DNA of 64,000 nt from an uncultured Bariatricus sp. (GTDB taxonomy: Bacteria; Bacillota; Clostridia; Lachnospirales; Lachnospiraceae): the NCBI GenBank assembly GCA_934307065.1, contig CAKRCD010000002.1:1-64000 (forward strand), in the 5' to 3' direction. Shown here one piece after another: positions 33,894 to 43,305 of the stretch. Both the position numbers and the translations under genes were made by a program. Position 1 is the first letter of the stretch, and each line of letters starts with the position of its first letter. The notes beneath the pieces were generated by a model, which saw only the letters and a list, made by a program, of their open reading frames with translations, had not been told where the DNA came from and did not search any database.

Positions 33894-35138
33894 ATGGAAG
33901 AGAATAAGAACACAAATCATTTTTGGAAAGGGGCGCTTTGTGGCGCCCTTGCTATGTTTGCAGTTGTTTCAATTATCTGGGGCGCGGGAAAAGCGTCCGG
34001 TGCACTGGTAAAATCAAAAATGAACACTGCAACAGAAGAAAATACAACCAGTGGAATAGAAATAGATGAGGATACAACCAGTGCCAAGCTGAAATATTTG
34101 CAGCAACTGGTAGATGAATATTATTTGTATTCCGATGATGTGGATGGCAGTGCCTTGCAGGAGGGCATTTACGCGGGATACATCGATGCACTTGGCGATC
34201 CGTATTCCGTTTATTATGACGAAGAAGAAACGAAAGCGTTGTTTGAATCCACTTCAGGAGAATACTCTGGAATCGGAGTTGTGTTTTCGCAGAATGCCAA
34301 TACGAAAATCAGTACTGCAGTTCAGGTTTATCCGGGAAGTCCGGCAGAAGAAGCCGGGGTAAAAGCAGGCGATATTCTGTATAAGGTAGATGGAGAAGAT
34401 GTGACTTCAGAGGATTTGTCAGAAGTAGTTGCAAAGATCCGCGGAGAAGAAGGAACCCAGGTAACACTTACCGTTCTCAGAGGCGATAGTCAACAGGAAG
34501 TTGTTTTGGATATTACAAGAGGTGTGGTACAGGTTCAGACGGTAACTTATACCATGAAGGACAATCAGATTGGATATATCCGTATTACAGAGTTTGATAA
34601 AGTTACATATGAGCAGTTTGAAAATGCGTTGAATGATTTGAATGAACAGGGAATGGAAGGACTGGTAGTGGACCTTCGTGCTAACCCGGGGGGCAATCTG
34701 GATACAGTTTCCAATATTCTGGACTTGCTGCTCCCAGAAGGAACCGTTGTTTATACGGAAGATAAGAATGGCAAGCGTCAGGAATGGACTTCCGATGAGG
34801 AACATCAGTTTACGAAACCACTTGCAGTACTTGTCGATAGCAACAGTGCAAGTGCATCAGAAATCTTTGCAGGTGCCATTCAAGATTATGGAATCGGAAC
34901 TCTTGTAGGAACGACAACCTTCGGAAAGGGTATCGTACAGCAGCTGATTCAGCTTCCAGATGATACCTGTGTGAAGTTGACGATTTCTGAGTATTTTACA
35001 CCGAAGGGCAGAAATATTCACAAAAAGGGAATTGACCCGGATGTGGAAGTAGAGTATGTGTCAGATGAAGCAAATCCAGATGCAGACAATCAGCTGGATG
35101 TTGCACTGAAAGAAGTAATGAAAAAATTAAATCAGTAA
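33894..35138 (+). CDS. S41 C-terminal processing peptidase
   Basis: The 414-residue protein has an N-terminal membrane anchor (about 8-30), a helical linker, a PDZ domain (about 110-200, SGIGVVF) and the S41 protease core with Ser in NSASASEIFAGAIQDYG and Lys in TTFGKGIVQ. Such CtpA/CtpB proteases act outside the membrane; some process sporulation regulators or wall enzymes. ATG 33894 has AAGGCAGG in front, and the GTG at 33879 is less likely. It follows the M23 gene after an 87-bp gap. Confidence 0.93.
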   Translation: MEENKNTNHFWKGALCGALAMFAVVSIIWGAGKASGALVKSKMNTATEENTTSGIEIDEDTTSAKLKYLQQLVDEYYLYSDDVDGSALQEGIYAGYIDALGDPYSVYYDEEETKALFESTSGEYSGIGVVFSQNANTKISTAVQVYPGSPAEEAGVKAGDILYKVDGEDVTSEDLSEVVAKIRGEEGTQVTLTVLRGDSQQEVVLDITRGVVQVQTVTYTMKDNQIGYIRITEFDKVTYEQFENALNDLNEQGMEGLVVDLRANPGGNLDTVSNILDLLLPEGTVVYTEDKNGKRQEWTSDEEHQFTKPLAVLVDSNSASASEIFAGAIQDYGIGTLVGTTTFGKGIVQQLIQLPDDTCVKLTISEYFTPKGRNIHKKGIDPDVEVEYVSDEANPDADNQLDVALKEVMKKLNQ

Positions 35139-35147
35139 AGAGAAATG

Positions 35148-35174
35148 GGAATGTCAAAAATGGCATTCCTTTTT
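35148..35174 (+). terminator. intrinsic terminator before the pyr operon
   Basis: GGAATGTC (35148-35155) pairs with GGCATTCC (35162-35169), then TTTTT. It separates the protease gene from pyrC. Confidence 0.8.
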
Positions 35175-35269
35175 CCGTATCTGTATGATAAAATAAAAAG
35201 TGTATGCGCATCAGTGCTATGCACAGGATACATACATAGAAAAAGTCGGACAAATTAGGAGGCGAAAGT

Positions 35270-36547
35270 ATGAGTTTGCTGATTAAGAACGGGCATGTAA
35301 TTGACCCGGAGATTAAGCTGGATATGGTAAGAGATGTACTGGTTCAGGGCGACAGAATTGTAAGAGTGGATGAGGACATCTCTGAGGCGGCAGATGAAGT
35401 GATTGACGCAAACGGAATGTACGTGATGCCTGGATTTATAGATTTGCATGTACACTTAAGAGATCCGGGACTGACTTACAAGGAGACGCTGGCAACTGGT
35501 GGTGCGGCAGCTGCAAGAGGCGGCGTTACGACTATTTGCGCCATGCCGAATACCAAACCGGTCATTGATACCAAAGAATTAGTGGAAGAAGTACATGAGA
35601 GAGCAAAAAAGGAATCCCCTGTTCATGTGATTCAGATTGGAGCAGTTACCAAAGGACAGGAAGGAAAAGAACTCGCAGATATTAAGGGCATGGGCGAAGC
35701 AGGCTGTCATGCCATCAGTGAGGATGGAAAGTCGGTAATGAATGCGTCTTTATATCGCAAGGGTATGAAGATTGCGAAGGAAAATGGGATTTCTGTTTTT
35801 GCGCACTGTGAGGATATCACTATGGTAGAAGGGGGAGTGATGAACGCAGATGCTAAAGCAGAAGAACTGGGATTGAAGGGAATTACAAATTCTGTGGAAG
35901 ATGTGATTGTGGCAAGAGATATTCTGTTGGCAAAAGAAACCGGAGTACGGCTTCATTTATGCCATTGTTCTACCCAAGACAGTGTAGAGATGATTCGTCT
36001 TGCGAAAGAAGAAGGACTTCCGGTTACCGGAGAGGTGTGCCCACATCATTTTACCCTTTGCACAGATGATATTAAGGAAAATGATGGGAATTATAAGATG
36101 AATCCACCGCTCCGAAGCAGGAAAGATGTGGAAGCTTTAAAGGCTGGACTTGCGGCAGACATTATGGATGTGATTTCTACGGATCATGCACCGCATTCCG
36201 AAGAAGAGAAGAATCAGTCGATGGAGAAAGCACCGTTTGGAATCGTAGGTCTGGAGACCAGTGCCGCATTAACTTACACAGAGCTTGTAAAACCGGGCAT
36301 TATTTCTATGATGCAGATGGCCGAGAAGATGAGCTATAATCCGGCACAAATTCTCGGACTGACAGAGAAAGGTTCTGTATCGGAAGGCAAGATTGCTGAT
36401 TTGGTAATCTTTGATGCAGAAAAAGAATATCAGATTGATACTGCAGTTTTCGCATCCAAAGGAAGAAATACACCATTTCAGGGATATCCGGTAAGTGGTG
36501 AAGTGGCATGCACGATTGTGGATGGTAAGGTAGTTTATCGCAGATAG
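35270..36547 (+). CDS. pyrC: dihydroorotase
   Basis: Third step of pyrimidine synthesis, closing carbamoyl-aspartate to dihydroorotate. The 425-residue amidohydrolase has the metal-binding motif DLHVHLRDPG, the GGVTTICAMPNTKP segment and STDHAPHS. RBS TAGGAGG. It leads a five-gene pyr cluster. There is no PyrR-type attenuator visible in the 95-base leader, so regulation must lie elsewhere. Confidence 0.97.
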   Translation: MSLLIKNGHVIDPEIKLDMVRDVLVQGDRIVRVDEDISEAADEVIDANGMYVMPGFIDLHVHLRDPGLTYKETLATGGAAAARGGVTTICAMPNTKPVIDTKELVEEVHERAKKESPVHVIQIGAVTKGQEGKELADIKGMGEAGCHAISEDGKSVMNASLYRKGMKIAKENGISVFAHCEDITMVEGGVMNADAKAEELGLKGITNSVEDVIVARDILLAKETGVRLHLCHCSTQDSVEMIRLAKEEGLPVTGEVCPHHFTLCTDDIKENDGNYKMNPPLRSRKDVEALKAGLAADIMDVISTDHAPHSEEEKNQSMEKAPFGIVGLETSAALTYTELVKPGIISMMQMAEKMSYNPAQILGLTEKGSVSEGKIADLVIFDAEKEYQIDTAVFASKGRNTPFQGYPVSGEVACTIVDGKVVYRR

Positions 36548-36670
36548 TGATAAGAAAATGGCTGTCATGATAGCTACATAGCAGCAGGAAGCGCCGAAGG
36601 TGTGAATCATGATATAAGATATATAATAATAAGATAAAACAGAAAATGGCAGAAACAGGGAGGAAGAAAG

Positions 36671-37597
36671 ATGATTAACAAATTAGTTGCCAACATCAGA
36701 AAAACAGGAGCTCCAATCGTAGTAGGACTGGATCCGATGCTGAACTATGTACCAGAACATATTCAGCAGAAAGCATTTGCGGAATATGGGGAAACCTTAG
36801 AGGGAGCCGCTGAAGCAATCTGGCAGTTTAACAAAGAAATCGTGGATAAAACCTACGATTTGATTCCGGCAGTAAAACCACAGATTGCTATGTATGAGCA
36901 GTTTGGAATCCCTGGACTTCAGGCATTTAAAAAGACGGTCGATTACTGCAAATCCAAAGGGTTGGTTGTAATCGGTGATATCAAACGTGGCGATATCGGT
37001 TCTACGTCTGCAGCTTATGCAGTAGGGCATGTGGGAAAAGTACAGGTCGGAAGCAAAACCTATGCACCATTTGATGAGGATTTTGTCACAGTGAATCCGT
37101 ATCTGGGCTCAGATGGAGTGAATCCATTTATCAAGGTTTGCCAGGAAGAAAAGAAAGGGATGTTCATTCTGGTTAAGACTTCTAATCCATCTAGTGGAGA
37201 ATTCCAGGATCGTCTGGTAGACGGACGCCCATTATATGAACTGGTCGGTGAAAAAGTAGCAGAGTGGGGCGAACAGCACATGGGTAACGAATACAGCTAT
37301 GTGGGAGCTGTTGTCGGTGCTACTTATCCGGAAATGGGAAAAGTTCTTCGTAAGATTATGCCAAAATCTTATATCCTTGTACCGGGCTATGGCGCTCAGG
37401 GCGGAAAAGGAAAAGACCTTGTGCATTTCTTTAATGAGGATGGTTTAGGGGCAATCGTAAATTCTTCCCGTGGAATTATTGCTGCATATAAGCAGGAAGC
37501 TTATGCAAAATTCGGACCGGAGAATTTCGGAGATGCGTCCCGTGCAGCGGTAGAAGCTATGGTAAAAGACATCCGTGAAAGTCTGGAACAGCGTTAA
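36671..37597 (+). CDS. pyrF: orotidine 5'-phosphate decarboxylase (type 2)
   Basis: Last step of UMP synthesis. The 308-residue length and the signature VIGDIKRGDIGSTSAAYA mark the longer type 2 form. The 120-bp gap after pyrC contains no terminator, and AGGGAGGAAG precedes the start. Confidence 0.97.
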   Translation: MINKLVANIRKTGAPIVVGLDPMLNYVPEHIQQKAFAEYGETLEGAAEAIWQFNKEIVDKTYDLIPAVKPQIAMYEQFGIPGLQAFKKTVDYCKSKGLVVIGDIKRGDIGSTSAAYAVGHVGKVQVGSKTYAPFDEDFVTVNPYLGSDGVNPFIKVCQEEKKGMFILVKTSNPSSGEFQDRLVDGRPLYELVGEKVAEWGEQHMGNEYSYVGAVVGATYPEMGKVLRKIMPKSYILVPGYGAQGGKGKDLVHFFNEDGLGAIVNSSRGIIAAYKQEAYAKFGPENFGDASRAAVEAMVKDIRESLEQR

Positions 37598-37620
37598 GTA
37601 AGAGAATAGCAGTGATTTGC

Positions 37621-37693
37621 GCAGATTGTGAACGTGCGAAGCTTGGAACAGTCCGCAGGTATCACAGTTGGTGGTTTTTGACCCCGACATCAT
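37621..37693 (+). repeat. REP-like hairpin repeat, copy A
   Basis: A ~73-bp element lies between pyrF and pyrK. It has a stem GATTGT/ACAGTC around TGCGAAGC, then GTCCGCAGGTATCA and a tail TTTTTGACCCCGACATCATA. It is about 80% identical to the minus-strand element at 60970-61046, which reads GGATTGT/ACAATCC in the same stem. It is transcribed inside the pyr operon. Confidence 0.85.
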
Positions 37694-37729
37694 ATTCTAA
37701 AGAAAGTAAAGATTCTAAAGAAAGTAAAG
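37694..37729 (+). repeat. 18-bp tandem duplication
   Basis: Two perfect copies of ATTCTAAAGAAAGTAAAG (37694-37711, 37712-37729) lie just before pyrK, adjoining the REP-like element. Confidence 0.95.
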
Positions 37730-37752
37730 AAGAAAGTTTAGAGAGAATAAAA

Positions 37753-38535
37753 ATGGCAGAACGACAGAAAGAAATGACAACCGTCATTTCACAGGAAAAA
37801 ATAGCAGAAGATATTTTCAGTATGTGGATTCAGACGGAAGCGGCAAAGACAGCAAAGCCGGGACAGTTTTTATCCATGTATACCAATGACGGAAGCAAAT
37901 TGCTTCCAAGACCAATCAGTATTTGCGAGATTGACAGAGAAAAGGGAGCCCTTCGTGTAGTATACCGTGTAACCGGTGAAGGAACAGGAACAGAACAATT
38001 TTCACACATGAAAGCAGGAGATACCCTTCCGGTTATCGGACCTCTGGGAAATGGATTTCCACTTGAAAAGGCAGAAGGAAAAACTGCATTTCTTATGGGA
38101 GGCGGAATCGGAATACCACCGATTCTGGAGCTCGCTAAAGAATTAGCCTGCGATAAGAAAATTATTATCGGTTACCGCAATGAAGAGAATTTCCTGAAAG
38201 AAGAATTTGAAGCAAATGGTCAGGTGTTTATTTCAACCGAAGACGGTAGTGTGGGAACAAAAGGAAATGTAATGGATGCTATCCGTGAAAATGAGTTACA
38301 GGCAGATATTATTTATGCCTGCGGTCCTACTCCGATGCTTCGTGCAATTAAGCAGTATGCAGAGGAAAGAGGAATCGAATGTTATCTGTCTCTGGAAGAA
38401 AGAATGGCATGTGGAATCGGAGCTTGTCTGGGCTGTGTGTGCAAGACAAAGGAAAAAGACCATCACAGTAATGTGCACAACAAGCGTATTTGTAAGGATG
38501 GTCCAGTGTTCTTATCTACGGAGGTGGAAATCTAA
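37753..38535 (+). CDS. pyrK: dihydroorotate dehydrogenase electron-transfer subunit
   Basis: The 260-residue FAD/[2Fe-2S] protein passes electrons from PyrD to NAD+. The flavin-binding LLPRPISICEID, the NAD-binding MGGGIGIPPIL and the cluster cysteines in MACGIGACLGCVCK plus a later Cys near the end are present. I use ATG 37753 because the frame upstream runs through the repeat and tandem duplication and is not conserved. The ribosome binding site is weak (GAGAG). It is coupled to pyrD by a TAATG overlap. Confidence 0.95.
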   Translation: MAERQKEMTTVISQEKIAEDIFSMWIQTEAAKTAKPGQFLSMYTNDGSKLLPRPISICEIDREKGALRVVYRVTGEGTGTEQFSHMKAGDTLPVIGPLGNGFPLEKAEGKTAFLMGGGIGIPPILELAKELACDKKIIIGYRNEENFLKEEFEANGQVFISTEDGSVGTKGNVMDAIRENELQADIIYACGPTPMLRAIKQYAEERGIECYLSLEERMACGIGACLGCVCKTKEKDHHSNVHNKRICKDGPVFLSTEVEI

Positions 38536-39443
38536 TGAGTGTGAATATGAAGGTAAATATAGCCGGGGTAGAATGGAACAATCCAGTGACAGTTGCGTCA
38601 GGAACTTTTGGATCCGGAATCGAATTTGAAGAATTTGTAGATTTGAACAGACTTGGTGCTGTGACTACAAAAGGAGTTGCCAATGTTCCGTGGACAGGGA
38701 ACCCGACTCCGCGAGTTGCAGAGACTTATGGCGGAATGATGAATGCGGTGGGACTTCAGAATCCGGGAATCGACTTGTTCTGTGAGAGAGACATTCCGTT
38801 TCTGAAGAAATATGACACAAAGATTATCGTCAATGTGTGCGGCCGCTCGAAGGAAGATTACTGCGAAGTAGTAGAACGACTGGCGGATGAGCCTGTAGAT
38901 ATGCTGGAAATCAATATTTCCTGCCCGAATGTAAAAGAGGGTGGAATTGCTTTCGGTCAGAATGCCAAGGCAGCAGAAGATATTACAAAGGCAGTGAAGA
39001 AATATGCGAAGCAGCCGGTTATTATGAAGCTGAGTCCGAATGTGACGGATATTACTGAGATGGCGAAAGCAGTAGAAGCAGGAGGCGCAGATGCTGTTTC
39101 CCTGATTAATACTTTGACCGGTATGAAGATTGATATCAATCGCAGACAGTTCGTACTTGCCAACAAGACAGGCGGTGTGTCCGGTCCTGCCATTCATCCA
39201 ATCGCTGTCCGCATGGTTTACCAGACAGCGAATGCAGTGAAGATTCCGATTATCGGTATGGGTGGAATTGCAAGTGCAACGGATGCTATTGAAATGATTC
39301 TTGCAGGGGCAAGTGCAGTCTCCGTAGGGACTGCAAACTTCTACAATCCGGGTGTGACCATGGAAATCGTAGATGGAATTGAGAAATATATGGAAAAATA
39401 TGGATTTGAAAATCTGACAGATATGGTCGGAATCGTAAAATAG
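38535..39443 (+). CDS. pyrD: dihydroorotate dehydrogenase B, catalytic subunit
   Basis: The 302-residue class 1B enzyme oxidises dihydroorotate to orotate using FMN and hands electrons to PyrK. Motifs include NPVTVASGTFG, GLQNPGID, NISCPNVKEGG with the catalytic Cys, and GMGGIASATDAIEMILAGA. It overlaps pyrK by one base. Confidence 0.97.
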   Translation: MSVNMKVNIAGVEWNNPVTVASGTFGSGIEFEEFVDLNRLGAVTTKGVANVPWTGNPTPRVAETYGGMMNAVGLQNPGIDLFCERDIPFLKKYDTKIIVNVCGRSKEDYCEVVERLADEPVDMLEINISCPNVKEGGIAFGQNAKAAEDITKAVKKYAKQPVIMKLSPNVTDITEMAKAVEAGGADAVSLINTLTGMKIDINRRQFVLANKTGGVSGPAIHPIAVRMVYQTANAVKIPIIGMGGIASATDAIEMILAGASAVSVGTANFYNPGVTMEIVDGIEKYMEKYGFENLTDMVGIVK

Positions 39444-39461
39444 AAAAGGAGATAAGAGATC

Positions 39462-40142
39462 ATGGAACAGTACAAGAAAGAGTTTATTGAATTTATGGTA
39501 GAGAGCGATGTCCTTAAATTCGGAGAATTTACATTAAAAAGTGGAAGAAAATCTCCATTTTTTATGAATGCAGGGGCCTATGTAACCGGTTCCCAGCTTA
39601 AGAGACTGGGACAGTATTATGCAAAGGCAATCCACGATACTTATGGGGATGATTTCGACGTGCTGTTTGGACCGGCTTATAAGGGTATCCCGCTGGGGGT
39701 TGTAACCGCAATCGCATACAGTGACTTATACGGAAAAGAAGTACGTTACTGTTCAGACCGTAAGGAAGAAAAAGATCATGGTGCAGACAAGGGAAGCTTC
39801 CTTGGAAGTAAACTGAAAGATGGAGATCGTGTGATTATGATTGAGGATGTGACCACATCCGGTAAATCTATGGAAGAAACAGTTCCGAAGGTAAAAGGAG
39901 CTGCAGATGTTACAATTGTAGGACTGATGGTGTCATTGAACCGTATGGAAGTCGGAAAAGGCGGTGTGAAATGTGCATTGGATGAAGTAAAAGAGTTATA
40001 TGGATTTCCGACAGCAGCCATCGTATCTATGGAAGAAGTTGTAGAATGCCTTTACAACAAAGAATGTCAGGGAAAAGTTGTCATTGATGATACATTAAAA
40101 ACAGCGATTGACGCATACTATGAACAGTATGGTGCAAAATAA
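39462..40142 (+). CDS. pyrE: orotate phosphoribosyltransferase
   Basis: The 226-residue enzyme joins orotate to PRPP. The PRPP-binding loop VIMIEDVTTSGKSMEE and KSGRKSPFFMNAG are clear. It follows pyrD by 18 bp with AAAAGGAG upstream. This completes the pyr cluster; carAB and pyrB are not in the window. Confidence 0.97.
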   Translation: MEQYKKEFIEFMVESDVLKFGEFTLKSGRKSPFFMNAGAYVTGSQLKRLGQYYAKAIHDTYGDDFDVLFGPAYKGIPLGVVTAIAYSDLYGKEVRYCSDRKEEKDHGADKGSFLGSKLKDGDRVIMIEDVTTSGKSMEETVPKVKGAADVTIVGLMVSLNRMEVGKGGVKCALDEVKELYGFPTAAIVSMEEVVECLYNKECQGKVVIDDTLKTAIDAYYEQYGAK

Positions 40143-40154
40143 GGAGGCACATGC

Positions 40155-40307
40155 ATGACAGAAAAGGTATACAAGACCATGAAAGCGGCCGGTGCTGCCA
40201 ATATTGCAATCGGAGTGATATGCATTGTGATCGGAGTGGCATCCGGAGTCATTCTTCTGGTTAGCGGTGGCAGTTTATTGAAAGAAAAAAGGAAGTTGAC
40301 ATTTTAA
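40155..40307 (+). CDS. small single-span membrane protein
   Basis: A 50-residue product, MTEKVYKTMKAAGAANIAIG followed by a hydrophobic helix (about 17-41) and a basic KEKRKLTF tail, is encoded just after pyrE with a perfect AAGGAGG (40141-40147). Codon use and the strong RBS argue it is real. The function is unknown; it may be co-transcribed with pyrE. Confidence 0.75.
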   Translation: MTEKVYKTMKAAGAANIAIGVICIVIGVASGVILLVSGGSLLKEKRKLTF

Positions 40308-40321
40308 AAGGGGTCTTTTGG

Positions 40322-40819
40322 TTGAAAGCAAAAAATAGAAAGCGGATGAGGGCGCTTGGAAAGATTTTGTTCGTATTATACATCGCTTTCTTACTGTATT
40401 TTTTGATTTTTTCTGACTGGTATGGACGGACCGGAGGTATGCGTGAATATCACTATAATCTGGTTCTGTTCAAAGAAATTAAAAGGTTCTGGAATTACAG
40501 GGATGTATTGGGGTGGGTTGCATATGCCAATTTATTTGGCAATGTACTCATCTTCATCCCATTTGGATTCTTCATGCCGATGGCCAGCAGATATAGAAAT
40601 TTCTTTCTGACGTTTGTATATAGTTTTGGACTGAGTCTTCTGGTGGAGACATTTCAGTTGGTTACGAAAGTGGGAAGTTTTGACGTAGATGATATTTTCC
40701 TTAATACCATTGGAGGACTCCTCGGATATATTGCTTTCGTAATCTGTAATACAATAAGGAGATGGTACGATGATAATAGGAAGGGAAAAAGAGCAGGCGC
40801 GAGAAAGGGAAAGAGATAA
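40322..40819 (+). CDS. VanZ family membrane protein
   Basis: The 165-residue protein has about four membrane segments with the VanZ hallmarks NLVLFKEIKRF, NLFGNVLIFIPFGFFMP and SLLVETFQLV...VDDIFLNTIGGLLGY. VanZ proteins affect teicoplanin and other envelope-drug sensitivity by an unclear route. TTG 40322 with AAAAGGGG upstream is the likely start. Confidence 0.88.
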   Translation: MKAKNRKRMRALGKILFVLYIAFLLYFLIFSDWYGRTGGMREYHYNLVLFKEIKRFWNYRDVLGWVAYANLFGNVLIFIPFGFFMPMASRYRNFFLTFVYSFGLSLLVETFQLVTKVGSFDVDDIFLNTIGGLLGYIAFVICNTIRRWYDDNRKGKRAGARKGKR

Positions 40820-41147
40820 AGAGAGAAAAAAAAGAGGGCATCGAAAATATGGGCAGGCAAAATTAAGGCATTCGAAGAAAGGGATAGAGTCCCTGATGAT
40901 AGCCATTGTAAATGGCGTTATCTTTGTGGCCTTGATTTTGACTGCATTTTTACATAAAGGACAATCAGATGCGATTATCGGAAGTTTTGGTTTGTTTACC
41001 ATTATACTGACAGTGATGGGACTGGTTGTAGGGCTAAAGGGGTTCCGGGAAAGGAACAAAAATTATGTAACCTGTAAATTTGGCGTAGGAATCAACGGAG
41101 TTGTACTGCTCGCCTTAGTTGTACTTTTTGTAAGGGGGATCGTATAG
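40770..41147 (+). CDS. small membrane protein, DUF6142-like
   Basis: The 125-residue protein has a highly charged N-terminus (~35 residues, mostly Arg/Lys/Glu), an RHSKKGIES segment and about three membrane helices. I recall similar proteins under DUF6142, but this is from memory. It starts 50 bp inside vanZ in another frame with AAGGAG 8 bp upstream, and its TAG overlaps the GTG of the next gene. Confidence 0.7.
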   Translation: MIIGREKEQARERERDKERKKRGHRKYGQAKLRHSKKGIESLMIAIVNGVIFVALILTAFLHKGQSDAIIGSFGLFTIILTVMGLVVGLKGFRERNKNYVTCKFGVGINGVVLLALVVLFVRGIV

Positions 41148-43186
41148 TGGAAGAACGATATTATTTAACCTTGGAAAGGATTATGCAGATCAGAGAGGAA
41201 GAAACGGTGCCTGAGCCGTACCGCAGTTATTTCCGCAGAATAGCTGAATTCCTGCTCCGCATCCATGATGTGAAGGACAGTTATCACACCAGAGCAAGAC
41301 ACGATATGACAGAAGGCAAGCTCATCGAAGAAATGGAAGGACTTTATGAAGATGTGAAGCCGGAAAACTATGAGACATCCTATGCAAATCCTGCATACTG
41401 CCAGACCGTGCTTGGAGAAAAACTTGGAGCGTTCTTAAGTGCACTGTATGCAGAACTCCGGGGTGATATCGGATATGTATATGAAGAAAAAGAAGAATAT
41501 CTGGTCATTGGAAATGAACTGTTTATTGAAATCTATAACCGGTTCGAGGCAGAAGAAATCCCGACACTGGAAAGCTTGAAAGAGATTTTCTACTGGTATG
41601 CAAGTGATTACTGTGATGTATTTGCTGCAGACCGCGTGAAAGAACAGATTCTTCCATCAGAGGATAACTTCTTTGTGAAGAAGATTATGGAAAGCAATTT
41701 GTCTGACTTGCGCTATTTATACCGCTTCGGCGAGTATGTGGGCGAGAATGAAAGAAAGACAGCCGCTTATTTGAATACGTTACCGGAAGAAACCATTGCG
41801 AAGATGGCAGACACTTATACAGAAGGCTTCCGGCAGGGATTTGTAATTACGGGAAAAGATTTAAGTAAGAAATCGGTAGTTCACATTGAATATTCCCTGG
41901 GATTTGAAAGGGTGATAAGAAAAGCCATCCGTAATTTGGAGGAGATGGGTCTGCATACGATTATTTTCCGTTCCCCGGCAAGCGTGATTGTGAAAAACCG
42001 CTATGGCAAGCGAGGATTTGTAGGCGGAAATGTAAACAAGCAGTATGATTACGATCATAAGGATGATATTGCACTGATTCTGGACAAGCAGTTTGTGGAG
42101 CGAAAGTTAGAAGTGATGCGGACTGCTTATGAGCAGAATAAAGACATGGCGGTAAAGCTTGCTGGTCCTGCTGTCATGGAAGTGTTTGGAGAAATGCCAT
42201 TTTCGCCAGTGGTAAAACCGGAAGCACTACGGCTTACTGAGAATCAGGAAGAACTGATGCTGACGTTAAATTCCAAGGCAAGTCAGATGACAAACTACTA
42301 TATTCATGGAGAAGAACGCAGCTTTACGATTATTGCATGGCCGGTTCCTGAAATCGGAGAAAAGTACGAAGAGATTTTTCAGGAAGTGATTCGGATTAAC
42401 ACCCTGGATGCCAAGGTATACGAGAAAGTACAGCAGACCATTATTGATGCATTGGATAAGGGTGATTATGTGCATATTCTTGGAACAAATGGCAATAAAA
42501 CCGATTTAAAAGTAAAACTTTGGGAATTAAAGAATCCGGAGAAAGAAACTATTTTTGAAAACTGTGTGGCAGATGTAAATATTCCAGTGGGCGAAGTATT
42601 TACGTCCCCGGTACTGGAAGGCACAGATGGAGTGCTGTTTGTGAGCAAAGTATATTTGAAGGAACTCCAGTATCAGAACCTGGAAATTCATTTTAAAGAC
42701 GGAAAGACTACGGAATACACTTGTACGAATTTCGAAAAAGAAGAAGATAACAAACGTTTTGTAAAAGAGAATCTTCTTCATAATCACGCATTTCTTCCAA
42801 TGGGAGAATTTGCTATCGGTACGAATACCACAGCCTATGTGGCAACAGCGAAATACAAGATTGCGGACAAGATGCCGATTTTGATTGCAGAGAAGATGGG
42901 ACCGCACTTTGCAGTAGGAGATACCTGCTATAGCTGGGAAGAAGATGTCACTGCGTATAATCCGGATGGAAAACAGATTGTGGCAAGGGAGAACAGTATC
43001 AGTGCCTGCCGTAAGGAAAGTCCGGAGAAAGCATATTTCCAATGCCATACAGATATTACCATTCCTTATGAAGAACTGGGATGTATTTGCGTGCATACGA
43101 AGGATGGAGAAGAAATTAAGATTATTGAAAACGGACGGTTTGTACTTCCGGGCACAGAAATCTTAAACGAACCACTGGATAAATAG
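41147..43186 (+). CDS. M29 family aminopeptidase with long N-terminal extension
   Basis: The C-terminal ~440 residues match thermophilic aminopeptidases of family M29 (AmpS/PepS): metal ligands Glu483 in GEVFTSP, Glu554 in GEFAIGTN, His587 and Tyr595 in GPHFAVGDTCY, and His634/Asp636 in CHTD are all present. The first ~230 residues have no counterpart in the usual ~410-residue enzymes and look helical. It starts at GTG 41147 with AAGGGGG upstream. It would be cytoplasmic, releasing N-terminal residues from peptides. Confidence 0.88.
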   Translation: MEERYYLTLERIMQIREEETVPEPYRSYFRRIAEFLLRIHDVKDSYHTRARHDMTEGKLIEEMEGLYEDVKPENYETSYANPAYCQTVLGEKLGAFLSALYAELRGDIGYVYEEKEEYLVIGNELFIEIYNRFEAEEIPTLESLKEIFYWYASDYCDVFAADRVKEQILPSEDNFFVKKIMESNLSDLRYLYRFGEYVGENERKTAAYLNTLPEETIAKMADTYTEGFRQGFVITGKDLSKKSVVHIEYSLGFERVIRKAIRNLEEMGLHTIIFRSPASVIVKNRYGKRGFVGGNVNKQYDYDHKDDIALILDKQFVERKLEVMRTAYEQNKDMAVKLAGPAVMEVFGEMPFSPVVKPEALRLTENQEELMLTLNSKASQMTNYYIHGEERSFTIIAWPVPEIGEKYEEIFQEVIRINTLDAKVYEKVQQTIIDALDKGDYVHILGTNGNKTDLKVKLWELKNPEKETIFENCVADVNIPVGEVFTSPVLEGTDGVLFVSKVYLKELQYQNLEIHFKDGKTTEYTCTNFEKEEDNKRFVKENLLHNHAFLPMGEFAIGTNTTAYVATAKYKIADKMPILIAEKMGPHFAVGDTCYSWEEDVTAYNPDGKQIVARENSISACRKESPEKAYFQCHTDITIPYEELGCICVHTKDGEEIKIIENGRFVLPGTEILNEPLDK

Positions 43187-43204
43187 TGTTTTCTACGTTT
43201 TTTG

Positions 43205-43233
43205 TTGACATTGAGAAATAGTATTAGTAAAAT
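43205..43233 (+). promoter_or_regulatory. promoter of the pur operon
   Basis: TTGACA (43205-43210), 17 bp and TAAAAT (43228-43233). The 70-base leader holds two ACTTATAAAT copies and an AATAAC/GTTATT dyad, possibly a repressor site; no purine riboswitch is seen. Confidence 0.75.
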
Positions 43234-43305
43234 AACTTATAAATAGATGGTTATTTATTAAAATACTTATAAATCATGATAAGCGAATAAGAAAGGAAGA
43301 AGTTT

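Noticed and set aside
35175..35269. PyrR-type attenuator ahead of pyrC
   Set aside because: No terminator/antiterminator pair and no PyrR-binding loop sequence could be found in the leader.
37612..37752. Extending pyrK upstream to 37612
   Set aside because: The added residues come from the REP-like repeat and the 18-bp tandem duplication; a similar peptide can be read from the minus-strand repeat near 61000, so this is repeat DNA read in frame rather than protein.
43234..43300. Purine riboswitch ahead of purE
   Set aside because: None of the conserved loop sequences of the purine class are present; only short AT-rich dyads are seen.
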